Shown: positions 43,856 through 53,993, counted from the stretch's first letter. The stretch: 64,000 bases of DNA from Bacteroidales bacterium UBA1309 (GCA_002307185.1 DBTT01000041.1:1-64000); one strand, 5' to 3'. Program-made: numbers and translations. Notes: a model not told the origin generated them from the sequence alone.

Positions 43856-45037
43856 ATGAACCTTGCAAATATTCGGATTTTCGTAGTTGCATCAATGTCG
43901 TTGTTGTATTGTGCAGCATGCTCTGATGTGAAAACCAAGAAAAGAAATGTATCAATCGGAAATATCAATATGGCAAACAGCCTTTTCCTTCTTATTGGAA
44001 CCTACACCACGGGTGGAAGCGACGGGATATACGTTTACCGCTTTGATACGGTGAACGGCAGCAGCGACTACCTAAGCCAGTCAACATCGGTAGAAAACCC
44101 GTCATACCTAACCTTGAGCAACGACAACAACCACATTTATTCCGTAACCGAAAACGAAGACACCAGCGCATGCGCCAATGCTTTCACTTTCGACAGAAAG
44201 ACAGCCGTCCTTAATCTGGAAAATTCTTCCAAGACGGATGGCGCTGCACCTTGCTACATCAATATGGACCCAGGCGAGAAATTTGTACTGACGGCCAACT
44301 ACCTAGGCGGGACAATATCCGTGATTAGGCTCGAAAAGGACGGCACTCTCTCGGACGACCGAGACATTATAGGGTTTCGACAAGGGCCAAAACAGGCCTT
44401 CCGCAGAAGATCGCACCTGCACACAGTGGTATTTAGCCCTGATGGAAAATACCTATTGGCAACAGACTTGGGAAAAGACAGGCTGTATTGCTTTGAAGTA
44501 AACAGGCAGGCGCAAAAAGCAAGCGAACTTTTGAGTACCACAAAACTAAGTGTTGTCGATCTTGAATTAGGCTCTGGCCCAAGACACTTGGCTTTCCATC
44601 CGAATGGGAAACAGCTTTATCTGCTGAATGAACTCTCGGGGAAAGTAAATGTGTTTAACTATCACGATGGAAAAATAAATGAAGTGCAAACAGTGACAGC
44701 CGATGGATTCAAAGGAAAAGGAAGCGCAGACATACACATCACCCCCAATGGAAAATTCCTCTACACTTCCCATCGTCTTAAAAACGATGGCATATCTATC
44801 TTCTCGGTGTCGAAAGCCGATGGAAAATTGACAAAGATTGGATACCAGCCAACCGGAATCCATCCACGCAACTTCATTATTACGCCGAATGGGAAAATGC
44901 TGCTTGTTGCCAACCGCGACAGTAACTCGATACAAGTTTTTGCAATCAACCAATCAACAGGAATGCTCACCAACATGGACAAAGACATACGAATTGACAA
45001 ACCCGTATGCCTTAAGTTAGCATCCATTGAAGAGTGA
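43856..45037 (+). CDS. Lactonase-family beta-propeller lipoprotein (6-phosphogluconolactonase-like)
   Basis: 393 residues. A short hydrophobic N-terminus ends in LLYCAACSD, which may be a lipobox. The rest is a seven-bladed propeller of the YbhE/Pgl (lactonase) family: LLIGTYTTGGSDGIYVYRFD, SGPRHLAFHPNGKQLYLLNE, ADIHITPNGKFLYTSHR and HPRNFIITPNGKMLLVANR. Family members hydrolyse 6-phosphogluconolactone, but an exported one is more likely to act on another lactone; substrate not inferred. Confidence 0.87.
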   Translation: MNLANIRIFVVASMSLLYCAACSDVKTKKRNVSIGNINMANSLFLLIGTYTTGGSDGIYVYRFDTVNGSSDYLSQSTSVENPSYLTLSNDNNHIYSVTENEDTSACANAFTFDRKTAVLNLENSSKTDGAAPCYINMDPGEKFVLTANYLGGTISVIRLEKDGTLSDDRDIIGFRQGPKQAFRRRSHLHTVVFSPDGKYLLATDLGKDRLYCFEVNRQAQKASELLSTTKLSVVDLELGSGPRHLAFHPNGKQLYLLNELSGKVNVFNYHDGKINEVQTVTADGFKGKGSADIHITPNGKFLYTSHRLKNDGISIFSVSKADGKLTKIGYQPTGIHPRNFIITPNGKMLLVANRDSNSIQVFAINQSTGMLTNMDKDIRIDKPVCLKLASIEE

Positions 45038-45117
45038 AAAAGAATTACTTAGGTGACAATAATTAGTCGTAGGGCCAGCGGCTGTTGCCTATGGCTTTTT
45101 AGCCGACAGCCTTATCC

Positions 45118-45153
45118 AACAGCTATATGCCTATTATGAAAGGCTGTTTTTTT
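45118..45153 (+). terminator. Probable terminator after the lactonase-family gene
   Basis: AACAGC (45118-45123) pairs with GCTGTT (45143-45148), followed by a run of Ts to 45153. The loop is long (19 nt). A second pairing, GGCTGT/ACAGCC, lies just upstream. Confidence 0.5.
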
Positions 45154-45263
45154 AATACAAAAATTCACCCTTGGGATTACTTGTCTCAAAAAACTGAAAT
45201 AAAAAAGTATAACAACGAAAAAATGAGTCCTGTATCCAGGCAATTGTTTTTTAAATAATAGGT

Positions 45264-46658
45264 ATGAAAAGATTGATCAGTGTTTTGGCTATGTTTACAA
45301 TATTATTCTCGGCCTCACTTGGTGTATTTGCCGAGGAAGTCTATCCTATAACATTATCGCAAGAAGCGGAAAAGCCTCAAATTCTCACAATAGATTCGAG
45401 CCAATACGTCCGCCAGGATGGGATTCTAAAACCAGCAAGAAAATGGACTCCCATTGACAACGGAATCACATTCCGCGACACCATATTCTACAACCCGCTG
45501 TTTCTTCCCGTTATATTCGATGGCCAGATACTACCCCAAGATTTGGATTTCCTAAGTGAAGACAAATTTCAAGAGCATCTGTTAGGCTCCAATTATCACC
45601 TTCTATCCCCAGACAGCACATTTTTGCCAATCATCCGCCAAAACAGATGGATTCAATCGGTTCGGAAAAATTACTTTACCAGCAACCCTCCTTTTGTCAA
45701 ATACAACATCTTCTCGTTCAGCAGAACACCATTCCTCAACAACCAAATGATGCTTTCGCCGAAAGAGTTCAAGGATCAAATCAACGGCAAACGAATCAAT
45801 TTGAACACAAATATCGCATTGAAAAAATATATTCCCAAAACAATCTACTGGACAAAAAGCGGTGAACATTCGCTCCAAATAAACCAAAACCAATATTCCA
45901 ACAACTGGTACGCTGGAGGGAACAGCAATTACAGCGTAATAAATTACCACAAGATATCGCTGAACTACAAGAAAGACAAGATATCATGGAACAACACCAT
46001 TGAATGGAAGTTGAATTTCCAGAAAACACCTGCGGACACACTCCACAACCTCAGCATCAGTGAGGACTATTTACGCACGTATTCGGTCGTAGGGCTTAGC
46101 TTTTCGAAAAAATGGTCATACACGATAACTAATGAAATCAAGACGCCGCTCTTCCGTAACTACAAGACCAACACAGCCACCCCTATTGCCGGGCTTCTGT
46201 CACCATTGGTTATAAATACCGGGGTTGGTTTAAACTATAGCCTAACTCAAAATTCGAAAGTGGATAAATACCGAAAACTGACCTTGAGCCTCGACCTATC
46301 TCCCCTGTCAATCAACTACACCTATGTGGGCGATGATGCTGTTGACGAAACAAATTTCGGTGTTGACACCTTGAAAAAAGCCAACATAGACATCGGATCT
46401 ACATACAACGCCAATCTCAGCTATTCCTTCAACAGGAACTCGACAATATCGTCCCGATTGAAATATTTCACAAGCTACACGAAAGTCATTCTGGAGTCCG
46501 AAAACAAGTTTAATTTTGCATTTACCCGCCTTCTATCATTGACTGTCTATTTATACTTACGCTACGACGACGGTGTCTCCTCATCCAAAAAAGACGATAA
46601 TCTGGGTTATTTTCAGTATAATGAACTCATTGGATTTGGACTAAGTTATAGCTGGTGA
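45264..46658 (+). CDS. DUF3078 outer-membrane protein
   Basis: 464 residues with a signal peptide (VLAMFTILFSASLGVFAEE). From about residue 190 it shows the DUF3078 pattern WTKSGEHSLQINQNQYSNNW, followed by alternating amphipathic strands to a C-terminal aromatic residue (LSYSW*), as expected for an outer-membrane barrel. Function unknown in the family. Confidence 0.85.
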   Translation: MKRLISVLAMFTILFSASLGVFAEEVYPITLSQEAEKPQILTIDSSQYVRQDGILKPARKWTPIDNGITFRDTIFYNPLFLPVIFDGQILPQDLDFLSEDKFQEHLLGSNYHLLSPDSTFLPIIRQNRWIQSVRKNYFTSNPPFVKYNIFSFSRTPFLNNQMMLSPKEFKDQINGKRINLNTNIALKKYIPKTIYWTKSGEHSLQINQNQYSNNWYAGGNSNYSVINYHKISLNYKKDKISWNNTIEWKLNFQKTPADTLHNLSISEDYLRTYSVVGLSFSKKWSYTITNEIKTPLFRNYKTNTATPIAGLLSPLVINTGVGLNYSLTQNSKVDKYRKLTLSLDLSPLSINYTYVGDDAVDETNFGVDTLKKANIDIGSTYNANLSYSFNRNSTISSRLKYFTSYTKVILESENKFNFAFTRLLSLTVYLYLRYDDGVSSSKKDDNLGYFQYNELIGFGLSYSW

Positions 46659-46739
46659 TGAATTTTCAAGAATTAAAATATTGTTTTACAGCAAATTAGG
46701 ATAACAATACAAAAAGAATAAAATATTTCACCCTTTTAA

Positions 46740-46771
46740 TTTGTTTTTTTCATTTATCCCACCTATCTTTG
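46740..46771 (+). promoter_or_regulatory. Promoter of the initiator tRNA gene
   Basis: TTTG at 46740-46743 and TATCTTTG at 46764-46771 are 20 bp apart, a full match to the Bacteroidetes -33/-7 consensus. The tRNA begins 13 bp downstream. Confidence 0.75.
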
Positions 46772-46783
46772 CACTCACAAAAT

Positions 46784-46855
<72 letters not shown>

Positions 46856-46863
46856 CGAATCAC

Positions 46864-46902
46864 AACGGAAATCTTTATCGAGAGAAGATTTCCGTTTTTT
46901 TA
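46864..46902 (+). terminator. Terminator of the tRNA gene
   Basis: AACGGAAATCTT (46864-46875) is perfectly complementary to AAGATTTCCGTT (46885-46896), followed by Ts to about 46901. Confidence 0.9.
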
Positions 46903-47095
46903 TTTAAATTGAAGCAGCATTGATACAAACAACAGTGTTGCATTAGCTCGAAAAACTATTTGAAATAGATCGTCCGAAACCCAATAAATAACTTTTAAGA
47001 AAAAAAAGGAGGCATCTATTTTCAGTACTAAATAAAAAGCTATATATTTGCAATCCAAAAAATTAGTTACAAATCATAATATAAAGATTAAAGCA

Positions 47096-47371
47096 ATGAC
47101 AAAAGCGGACATCGTTAACGAGATTGCCAAAAACACTGGCATTGATAAAGTTACAGTTCTAACCACGGTAGAATCATTTATGGAAGTAGTGAAGGAATCG
47201 TTGAGCAAAGATGACAACGTCTATCTAAGAGGGTTTGGTAGTTTCATCGTAAAAAAGAGAGCAGAAAAAACAGCTCGCAACATTTCAAAAAACACGACTA
47301 TTATTATCCCCGAACACAATATTCCGGCTTTCAAACCCGCTAAAACGTTCGTAGCTCAGATAAAAAAATAA
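47096..47371 (+). CDS. HU/IHF-family DNA-binding protein
   Basis: 91 residues from ATG 47096 (MTKADIVNEIAKNTG). HU fold: VESFMEVVKESLSKDDNVYL, the beta-arm turn RGFGSFIVKKRAEKTARNIS, and IPAFKPAKTF at the end. Bends and compacts DNA. TATATTTG at 47043-47050 is a plausible -7 box and rules out the upstream start at 47048. Confidence 0.95.
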   Translation: MTKADIVNEIAKNTGIDKVTVLTTVESFMEVVKESLSKDDNVYLRGFGSFIVKKRAEKTARNISKNTTIIIPEHNIPAFKPAKTFVAQIKK

Positions 47372-47396
47372 AGTTTACTAATTAAAAGATAAAATC

Positions 47397-47489
47397 ATGC
47401 CAAGCGGAAAAAAAAGGAAAAGACATAAAATGTCAACGCACAAGCGTAAAAAAAGACTTAGAAAGAATAGACACAAAAAGAAAAAATAA
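47397..47489 (+). CDS. 30-residue basic ribosome-associated protein (AURKAIP1/COX24, mS38-like)
   Basis: MPSGKKRKRHKMSTHKRKKR followed by LRKNRHKKKK. About two thirds of the residues are Lys or Arg. HKMSTHKRKKRLRKNRHKK has the pattern of the COX24/AURKAIP1 (mitochondrial mS38) domain, known as a tiny ribosomal small-subunit protein in Bacteroidetes. It starts 25 bp after the HU-like gene and is likely co-transcribed with it. Confidence 0.88.
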   Translation: MPSGKKRKRHKMSTHKRKKRLRKNRHKKKK

Positions 47490-47514
47490 AAAATCTATTG
47501 TTTCTCAAAAGTTA

Positions 47515-47561
47515 GCAAAGAACAAACTTGGCCGTAATTCACAACAAAGTTTGTTCTTTGC
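47515..47561 (+). terminator. 15-bp inverted repeat between the mS38-like gene and rng
   Basis: GCAAAGAACAAACTT (47515-47529) and AAGTTTGTTCTTTGC (47547-47561) are perfect complements around a 17-nt loop. No U-run follows, so it could be a weak terminator or an RNA stem in the rng leader. No gene is seen in 47490-47655. Confidence 0.5.
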
Positions 47562-47655
47562 ATGTTTATAAATGCAGACATGTAATCAGCAGATATAAAT
47601 GTCTTGTAATCTCTAAAAAAAGAAGCGTAAATAAATATTTAACTTATTAAAAATT

Positions 47656-49227
47656 GTGGTTAGTGAACTAATTATAGATGTACGGCCCAACGAAGTGTCA
47701 ATAGCTGTCCTCGAAGACAAGAAATTGGTCGAACTTCAAAAAGAAGCTACAGACGAATCGTATGCGGTCGGTAATATCTATGTAGGCAAAGTAAAAAAAC
47801 TGATGCCAGGTTTAAATGCCGCTTTCATCGATATAGGTTACAAAAAAGACGCTTTTCTTCACTATCTTGATCTCGGTCCTCATTTTAGTTCTTTCGACAA
47901 ATTCTACAAATTTGCTGTTTCTGAAAAGAAAAAAAACCCACTGATAAGCAAAGCCAAGCTTCTTCCCGAAATTGACAAGGAAGGCAGTATCACAGATGTA
48001 TTGAAAGTAGGACAAGAAATTTTGGTTCAGATTGCCAAGGAACCAATTTCCACCAAAGGTCCACGACTCACAGCGGAACTTTCATTTGCTGGCCGATATT
48101 TGGTTTTGATCCCCTTCAACGACAAGGTTTCCATCTCGCAGAAAATCAAATCCAAAGAAGAACGGGCACGCCTGCGGCAACTGATCCAAAGCATCAAGCC
48201 GAAAAACTTCGGTGTCATTGTACGCACAGTGGCAGAAGGAAAAAAAGTAATAGAATTAGATGCAGAACTAAAAGCCCTACAACTTAAATGGGATGACAAT
48301 ATCCCTAAAATACAAAAGGAGAAAGTTCCGTCCCTTATCATCGAAGAAAGCAGCCGTACCTTGGCTCTCCTCCGGGACGTATTCAATCCCTCATTTCAGG
48401 AAATCCACATCAATGACAACAGTTCATACAGTGCCATTAAGGAATACCTGAGAGTTATAGAACCCGAGAAAAAAGATATTGTCAAACTTTACAATGGGGA
48501 ATTACCCATTTTCGACAACTTTTCAGTCACAAAACAAGTCAAGGCGCTTTTTGGCAAAACAGTTACTTTCCGTAATGGAGCTTACCTGATAATCGAACAC
48601 ACCGAAGCCTTGCACGTGATTGATGTTAACAGCGGAAACAGGTCCAAATCGAACAATGGACAAGAGAACAACGCCTTTGAAGTAAATTCGGCTGCTGCAG
48701 AAGAAATTGCACGACAACTCCGATTGAGAGACATGGGAGGTATCATCGTCATTGATTTCATCGATATGACCGAAGGCGATCACCGCAACAAACTGCTGTT
48801 GAGAATGCAGGACGCAATGTCGGCCGATAGGGCCAAACACAACATCCTGCCATTGAGCAAATTTGGATTAATGCAAATCACTCGTCAAAGAGTGCGCCCC
48901 GAAATGGAAGTGAGCACCACCGAAGCGTGTCCAACTTGTTTCGGAAAAGGCGAAATTCGTTCGTCCATACTTTTTACCGATATGCTCGACAACAAAATCG
49001 ACTATCTGGTCAATAAGCTGAAAGTGAAGAAATTTGCGTTGCATGTACACCCGTATATTGCGGCATTTATCAATCAGGGATTCATTTCGTTGAAATGGAA
49101 GTGGAGGCAAAAATATAGTTGGAAAATTGATATAGTTCCCAACCAAAGCCTAACTTTCTTAGAATATCAATTCTACGACAACGATAAAAATGAAATCGAC
49201 CTGAAGCAAGATTATGAAATGAAATAA
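47656..49227 (+). CDS. rng: Ribonuclease E/G family protein
   Basis: 523 residues from a GTG at 47656 (no ATG available; MVSELIIDVRPNEVSIAVLE fits the family start). S1-type domain NIYVGKVKKLMPGLNAAFID, catalytic metal aspartates in ALHVIDVNSG and GGIIVIDFIDM, and the zinc-link CPTCFGKG. Acts in rRNA processing and mRNA decay. The leader hairpin at 47515-47561 might be involved in its control. Confidence 0.95.
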   Translation: MVSELIIDVRPNEVSIAVLEDKKLVELQKEATDESYAVGNIYVGKVKKLMPGLNAAFIDIGYKKDAFLHYLDLGPHFSSFDKFYKFAVSEKKKNPLISKAKLLPEIDKEGSITDVLKVGQEILVQIAKEPISTKGPRLTAELSFAGRYLVLIPFNDKVSISQKIKSKEERARLRQLIQSIKPKNFGVIVRTVAEGKKVIELDAELKALQLKWDDNIPKIQKEKVPSLIIEESSRTLALLRDVFNPSFQEIHINDNSSYSAIKEYLRVIEPEKKDIVKLYNGELPIFDNFSVTKQVKALFGKTVTFRNGAYLIIEHTEALHVIDVNSGNRSKSNNGQENNAFEVNSAAAEEIARQLRLRDMGGIIVIDFIDMTEGDHRNKLLLRMQDAMSADRAKHNILPLSKFGLMQITRQRVRPEMEVSTTEACPTCFGKGEIRSSILFTDMLDNKIDYLVNKLKVKKFALHVHPYIAAFINQGFISLKWKWRQKYSWKIDIVPNQSLTFLEYQFYDNDKNEIDLKQDYEMK

Positions 49228-49270
49228 GGCTTTGTCGGAAACAACTAAACGCCAAAGCTGAATACAAAGA

Positions 49271-49307
49271 AAAAGGGGCTGCCAATGACTGGCAGCCCCT
49301 TTTTTTG
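49271..49307. terminator. Bidirectional terminator between rng and rlmD
   Basis: AGGGGCTGCCA (49274-49284), ATGAC loop, TGGCAGCCCCT (49290-49300), flanked by an A-run on the left and seven Ts on the right. It can stop both convergent transcripts. Confidence 0.95.
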
Positions 49308-49321
49308 TATCCCGCTGGCAT

Positions 49322-50737
49322 TTATCTTTTCTCCAGCATCACCACATTTTCTACATGGTGGGTATGGGGAAACATATCCACGGGTTGAACGGCCAGCACT
49401 TTGTATTTGGCATCCAACAAGTTGAGGTCACGTGCTTGGGTAGCCGGATTGCAGCTTACATACACAATCTTTTGGGGTTCTGCATGGAGGATCACATCCA
49501 CCACATCCTGATGCATTCCAGCACGGGGCGGATCAGTAATGATGACATCCGGACGGCCATGTTCGGCAACAAATTCGTCAGTCAGTATATCTTTCATGTC
49601 TCCCGCAAAGAACAAGGTGTTTGCAATGCCGTTGTTTTCGGAGTTAATGCGGGCATCGATTATGGCATCTTCCACGTATTCGATCCCGATCACTTTTCGA
49701 GCTTGGTGAGCAACAAAATTGGCGATAGTTCCCGTTCCCGTATAAAGGTCATACACCAATTCATTGCCGGTTAGCCCTGCAAATTCACGAGCCACCTTGT
49801 AGAGTTCATAGGCCTGTTCACTGTTGGTTTGATAGAACGATTTGGGGCCGATTTTGAATTTCAAGCCTTCCATTTGTTCATAGATACAGTCTGCCCCGCT
49901 CCATTTCAGCACTTGCTGGTCTGTGATGGTATCATTCGCTTTTTGGTTGATGATGTAGAGCAAAGAGGTAATTTCCGGGAATTCTTTTTCGATAGCCGAT
50001 AACAGATTTTCATGTTTCTCCTTGTCGTTTTCGTAAAACACCACAATGAGCATCAGTTCTCCGGTGGAAGATGTCCGTACAATGAGGTTGCGCATCAATC
50101 CGAATTGATTTCTCAGATCGAAAAAGGAATAATCGTGCTGGTAGCAATATTCACGGATGAAGTTGCGGATTCGGTTGGATATTTCGTCTTGAAGCCAACA
50201 TTTGTTGATGTCGAGCACTTTGTCGAACATGCCGGGAATATGAAATCCGAGGGCATTCATGTTCATCGATTCAAACGACTCACCTGCCTGCAACTGTTCT
50301 TGCGTGAGCCATTTGCGATTGGAAAAAGTGAATTCCAATTTGTTCCGGTAGAATTCGGTTTTCTTCGAACCAAGTATCGGATTGATAGCTGGAAGTTCCA
50401 CCTTGCCGATACGCACAAGGTTGTCCTCCACTTGCTGTTGCTTGTATTTCAATTGCTCTTCGTAGGGCAGAATTTCCCATTTGCACCCTCCACAAATGGT
50501 GAAGTGTTCGCAAAAAGCCTCCTGACGTTTGTCTGAATATTTTTCGAAACGGATGGGACGGCCTTCTGCATATTTGTTCTTTTTACGAGTGATCTGTAGG
50601 TCAACTACATCACCTGGGACTACGTAAGGAACAAACACCACCATGTTGTCCAACCTTGCAATGGCCTTTCCTTCGGCTGCAATGTCGGTGATTTCCACAT
50701 TTTCAAAAATGGGCAAGTTTTTCTTTTTTCGGATCAT
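49322..50737 (-). CDS. rlmD: 23S rRNA (uracil-C5)-methyltransferase, RlmD-like
   Basis: 471 residues from ATG 50737 (MIRKKKNLPIFENVE). N-terminal TRAM domain (VEITDIAAEGKAIARL), [4Fe-4S] ligands around FCEHFTICGGCKWE, a SAM site LVYDLYTGTGTIANFVA, catalytic ITDPPRAGMH and the nucleophile in VYVSCNPATQARDL. It methylates a 23S rRNA uridine; which position (1939 or another) cannot be decided from sequence alone. Confidence 0.9.
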   Translation of the reverse strand: MIRKKKNLPIFENVEITDIAAEGKAIARLDNMVVFVPYVVPGDVVDLQITRKKNKYAEGRPIRFEKYSDKRQEAFCEHFTICGGCKWEILPYEEQLKYKQQQVEDNLVRIGKVELPAINPILGSKKTEFYRNKLEFTFSNRKWLTQEQLQAGESFESMNMNALGFHIPGMFDKVLDINKCWLQDEISNRIRNFIREYCYQHDYSFFDLRNQFGLMRNLIVRTSSTGELMLIVVFYENDKEKHENLLSAIEKEFPEITSLLYIINQKANDTITDQQVLKWSGADCIYEQMEGLKFKIGPKSFYQTNSEQAYELYKVAREFAGLTGNELVYDLYTGTGTIANFVAHQARKVIGIEYVEDAIIDARINSENNGIANTLFFAGDMKDILTDEFVAEHGRPDVIITDPPRAGMHQDVVDVILHAEPQKIVYVSCNPATQARDLNLLDAKYKVLAVQPVDMFPHTHHVENVVMLEKR

Positions 50738-50967
50738 TTCTATCAATTTGAAATGCAAAAGTAACACATTAAAAGAGAGGAAGCAAGGCTGGGTTGGAAT
50801 TAAACGCAAAGCATCCGACAGACTAAAGATGCAATGAATCTAAATCCAGCAATAGAAAAAAACAAGAACGCAAATTTGGCCAATAGACGCAAATTCCGTA
50901 TCTTATATCTAATTGATAATCTGCAATATACAAGCTTAAACCCCACTCCTGGGACATATCCAATTTC

Positions 50968-52071
50968 TCACCCATTGGTTTTCCTGTAGCTCCACACAGC
51001 CAACGTGTTAAGTACTGTGACAAAAACTAGCATCTTGTATATGAGAGGTAAAATATCAGTGAAGCTGCTTCCCTTGAGGTAAACCAAACGCATCACCTCT
51101 ACATAATAGCGTATCGGATTGAAGAGTGTCAGCTTTTGCGCCCAATCTGGCATGCTGCTTACAGGTGTGAAAAGCCCGCTGATAAGGATGAAAATTATCA
51201 GGAAAAACAAAATGACGAACATCGCTTGTTGCTGTGTCTGGGCAAAGTTGGAAATCATCAACCCAAGCCCGGTGAAAGCGAGCAAATACAGAAAACCGAA
51301 AGTATAAATGCTAAGAATGTTTCCGGCAGGAGCTATTCCGTAAACAATCCGGGCGACGAGCATCCCGAAAGAAAGCAAGATGATGCCTATCACCCAAAAT
51401 GGGATCAGCTTGCCAAGGATAAAAGTGACCTTGGAAACTGGAGTCACATTGATTTGCTCTATCGTTCCTATTTCCTTTTCGCTCACAATATTCAGGGCCG
51501 ACAACATGCCTCCAATGATGGAAACCAATAGCACAATGATGCCTGGAACCATGTAGTTGTGGTAATTCATTTCGGGATTGAAACGGTAAGAAGGGGACAC
51601 ATCAACCAAAACAGCATGTTCATTCGAAGATACTATCTCTGCGCCAAACATATTGATTATTTGACTAATATATGACAATCCAAGTCCGGCTTCCTGACCA
51701 TTGACCGCATCAATGGACAACATCAACTTGGGAGAATTTCCGTTCACCAAATTCTTTTCGAAATCGGCTGGAATATCCAATATCAGCCTCGATTTACCAT
51801 TTTCCAAGGTATTCAGGGCTTTTTCATGCGAAGGAATATAGTCCATCAACTTGAAAAAGCCGGACGAAGTGATTTTGTCGGCCAATTTTCTGGAATAAGA
51901 ACTGTTGTCGTTGTCAACAATGCTGAGCGGAATGTTGCGCTGGTCGAAAGTGGCAGCCCAGGGAATCACCGTAAGCTGGAACAAAGGCAGTGCGACCAGC
52001 AACCTGCCAATCAATTTATTTCGAAATACTTGAAGAAATTCCTTTTTCAGAAGAAACGAAAGGGTTTTCAT
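50968..52071 (-). CDS. ABC-2 exporter permease (second)
   Basis: 367 residues from ATG 52071 (MKTLSFLLKKEFLQVFRNK). One N-terminal helix, a large periplasmic domain (about 45-175) and five C-terminal helices, as in YbhS/YbhR and related ABC-2 permeases. EKEIGTIEQINVTP is the conserved coupling segment. Last gene of the TetR-controlled exporter operon. About 87 bp separate it from the first permease. Confidence 0.9.
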   Translation of the reverse strand: MKTLSFLLKKEFLQVFRNKLIGRLLVALPLFQLTVIPWAATFDQRNIPLSIVDNDNSSYSRKLADKITSSGFFKLMDYIPSHEKALNTLENGKSRLILDIPADFEKNLVNGNSPKLMLSIDAVNGQEAGLGLSYISQIINMFGAEIVSSNEHAVLVDVSPSYRFNPEMNYHNYMVPGIIVLLVSIIGGMLSALNIVSEKEIGTIEQINVTPVSKVTFILGKLIPFWVIGIILLSFGMLVARIVYGIAPAGNILSIYTFGFLYLLAFTGLGLMISNFAQTQQQAMFVILFFLIIFILISGLFTPVSSMPDWAQKLTLFNPIRYYVEVMRLVYLKGSSFTDILPLIYKMLVFVTVLNTLAVWSYRKTNG

Positions 52072-52158
52072 ATTTTGTGAATTTGTGGATTCGTTTATTT
52101 GCGGATTTGCATTAATTTGTCCCAACTGCTAACTGATGACTGTTCACTGCTAACTGCT

Positions 52159-53259
52159 TCAAAGCCTATTTTTGAATTTCCGGATGCTCAAAGCGATCAA
52201 AAAGACAGTCATCCCAAGAAGAATAAGAAGTTCTTCCCATATTTCGACCAATCCCACGCCCCGGATCATGACATCACGTATGGCGGCCACGAACCAGCGG
52301 GCAGGGTTTATACAGGAAATCCATTGCAATATGTCGGGCATGCTGCTGATGGGAAATATTATCCCGGACATCAGCATTGTTGGAAGCATTAAACCGGCTC
52401 CGGAAGCAATCATGGCACTTCTTTGGGTGTCGGTGATCGTGGAAATAAGCAACCCGAGAGCCAATGCGCAGAATGTGAAAAGGAATGCCAAGAAAAAAAC
52501 CAAAAACAAGTTGCCAGCAATTGGCACACCCAAAACAAAATGGGCTAGGGCAATCACCAACACATTGTCAATAAGGCCTACTATGAGATAAGGTAGCGCT
52601 TTTGCAATGATGATGGTGGTTGGCCGCAATGGCGATGAGAGCAAGATCTCCATTGTTCCCATTTCTTTTTCCCGAACCACGGAAACGGAGGTCATCAAGG
52701 CACAAATCAGGATCATCAACAGTCCGATGATTCCCGGCACCATGTTGTAAGTGCTTTCCATCTGTGGATTGTAGAGCATTTTCACTTCTGTGCGAATGGG
52801 CGCAAGAGGGGCTTGTCCCCTCGCTTGTGTCTGCATGTATTGCTGAATCATCAATTGCGCATAATTGGCAATCGTCGAAGCTTCGTTCGGATTGGAAGCA
52901 TCCACAATCACCTGGATGGCTGCTTCGCTAAGCAACATGTCGCTATTGAAAGAAGACGGAATCACCAAGGCTAGTTTTGTGTCTCCTTTTTGAAAATGAC
53001 TTTCAATTTCAGAGGAGCTATGCAGGTACCCAGCCAATTCAAAGTATTTATTTTGGCTCAATTTCTCCACCAACTGCAACGAAAGGATGGATTTGGTTTC
53101 GTCCAACACCACAAAAGGGACATTCTTGATGTCGGTGGAGATGGCGTACCCCAATACCAACAACAGCACCACAGGCAGCGAAAGCATGATGCTCAGCGTC
53201 AGCTTGTCGCGGGTGATGTGATACACTTCTTTCTTGAAAAAACTAAAAAACTGCTTCAT
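52159..53259 (-). CDS. ABC-2 exporter permease (first)
   Basis: 366 residues with the same layout as its neighbour: LTLSIMLSLPVVLLLVLGYA helix, periplasmic domain, then VREKEMGTMEILLSSPLRPT and five more helices. Its ATG overlaps the end of the ATPase gene at 53256. Together the two permeases form the membrane channel. Confidence 0.92.
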   Translation of the reverse strand: MKQFFSFFKKEVYHITRDKLTLSIMLSLPVVLLLVLGYAISTDIKNVPFVVLDETKSILSLQLVEKLSQNKYFELAGYLHSSSEIESHFQKGDTKLALVIPSSFNSDMLLSEAAIQVIVDASNPNEASTIANYAQLMIQQYMQTQARGQAPLAPIRTEVKMLYNPQMESTYNMVPGIIGLLMILICALMTSVSVVREKEMGTMEILLSSPLRPTTIIIAKALPYLIVGLIDNVLVIALAHFVLGVPIAGNLFLVFFLAFLFTFCALALGLLISTITDTQRSAMIASGAGLMLPTMLMSGIIFPISSMPDILQWISCINPARWFVAAIRDVMIRGVGLVEIWEELLILLGMTVFLIALSIRKFKNRL

Positions 53260-53993
53260 TCTCCTGACCTTTTTGCTTGGCGAGCCAAGGCGTGAAAAAC
53301 CTCTTCCATGGATTCTGACTGAAACTCCCGTTTCAAGTTGGAGGGAGTGTCCAATGCCCTGATTTGCCCATCCACCATGATAGAAATGCGATTACAATAT
53401 TCGGCTTCATCCATGTAGTGGGTGGTGACAAAGGAAGTGATGCCATGTTCGGCTGCCGCATAGATCATTTCCCAGAAAGTCCGGCGTGCCATTGGATCCA
53501 CACCACCCGTTGGTTCATCCAGAAACACGATTTTGGGCGAATGAAAGGTGGATACGGCAAACGATACTTTCTGCTTAATTCCCAAAGGAAGTGATTTCAC
53601 GAGCAGCTTGCGTTGGGCTTGCAACCCCAGATCCGCAAACACTTTCTCTGTTTTCGATTTTATCTCCTTCCGGCTAAGGCCATAAATTCCACCGAAAAGT
53701 TCGAAATTCTCGGTGGCGGTAAGATCTTCGTAAAGGGAAAACTTCTGGCTCATGTAGCCGATGTTCCGTTTGATGTCGTTGGTATTCTTATATATATCAA
53801 ATCCGGCCACTTTTCCGTATCCAGAAGTTGGGTTCAGCAAGCCGCATAGCATTCGCATGGCGGTGGTTTTTCCAGCACCGTTGGCTCCGAGAAACCCGAA
53901 AATCTCGCCCTGTTCCACCTCGAATGTGATTTGGTCAACGGCCGTGAATTGTCCAAATCGTTTGGTTAGACCTTTTACCTCTATTGCTTTCAT
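53256..53993 (-). CDS. ABC exporter ATP-binding protein (second)
   Basis: 245 residues from ATG 53993 (MKAIEVKGLTKRFG). Walker A GANGAGKTT and Walker B IVFLDEPTGGVDP. The signature reads LPLGIKQK instead of LSGGMKQ, the degenerate form seen in the second half of YbhF-type ATPases. It pairs with the neighbouring ATPase that has a standard signature. Confidence 0.93.
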   Translation of the reverse strand: MKAIEVKGLTKRFGQFTAVDQITFEVEQGEIFGFLGANGAGKTTAMRMLCGLLNPTSGYGKVAGFDIYKNTNDIKRNIGYMSQKFSLYEDLTATENFELFGGIYGLSRKEIKSKTEKVFADLGLQAQRKLLVKSLPLGIKQKVSFAVSTFHSPKIVFLDEPTGGVDPMARRTFWEMIYAAAEHGITSFVTTHYMDEAEYCNRISIMVDGQIRALDTPSNLKREFQSESMEEVFHALARQAKRSGE

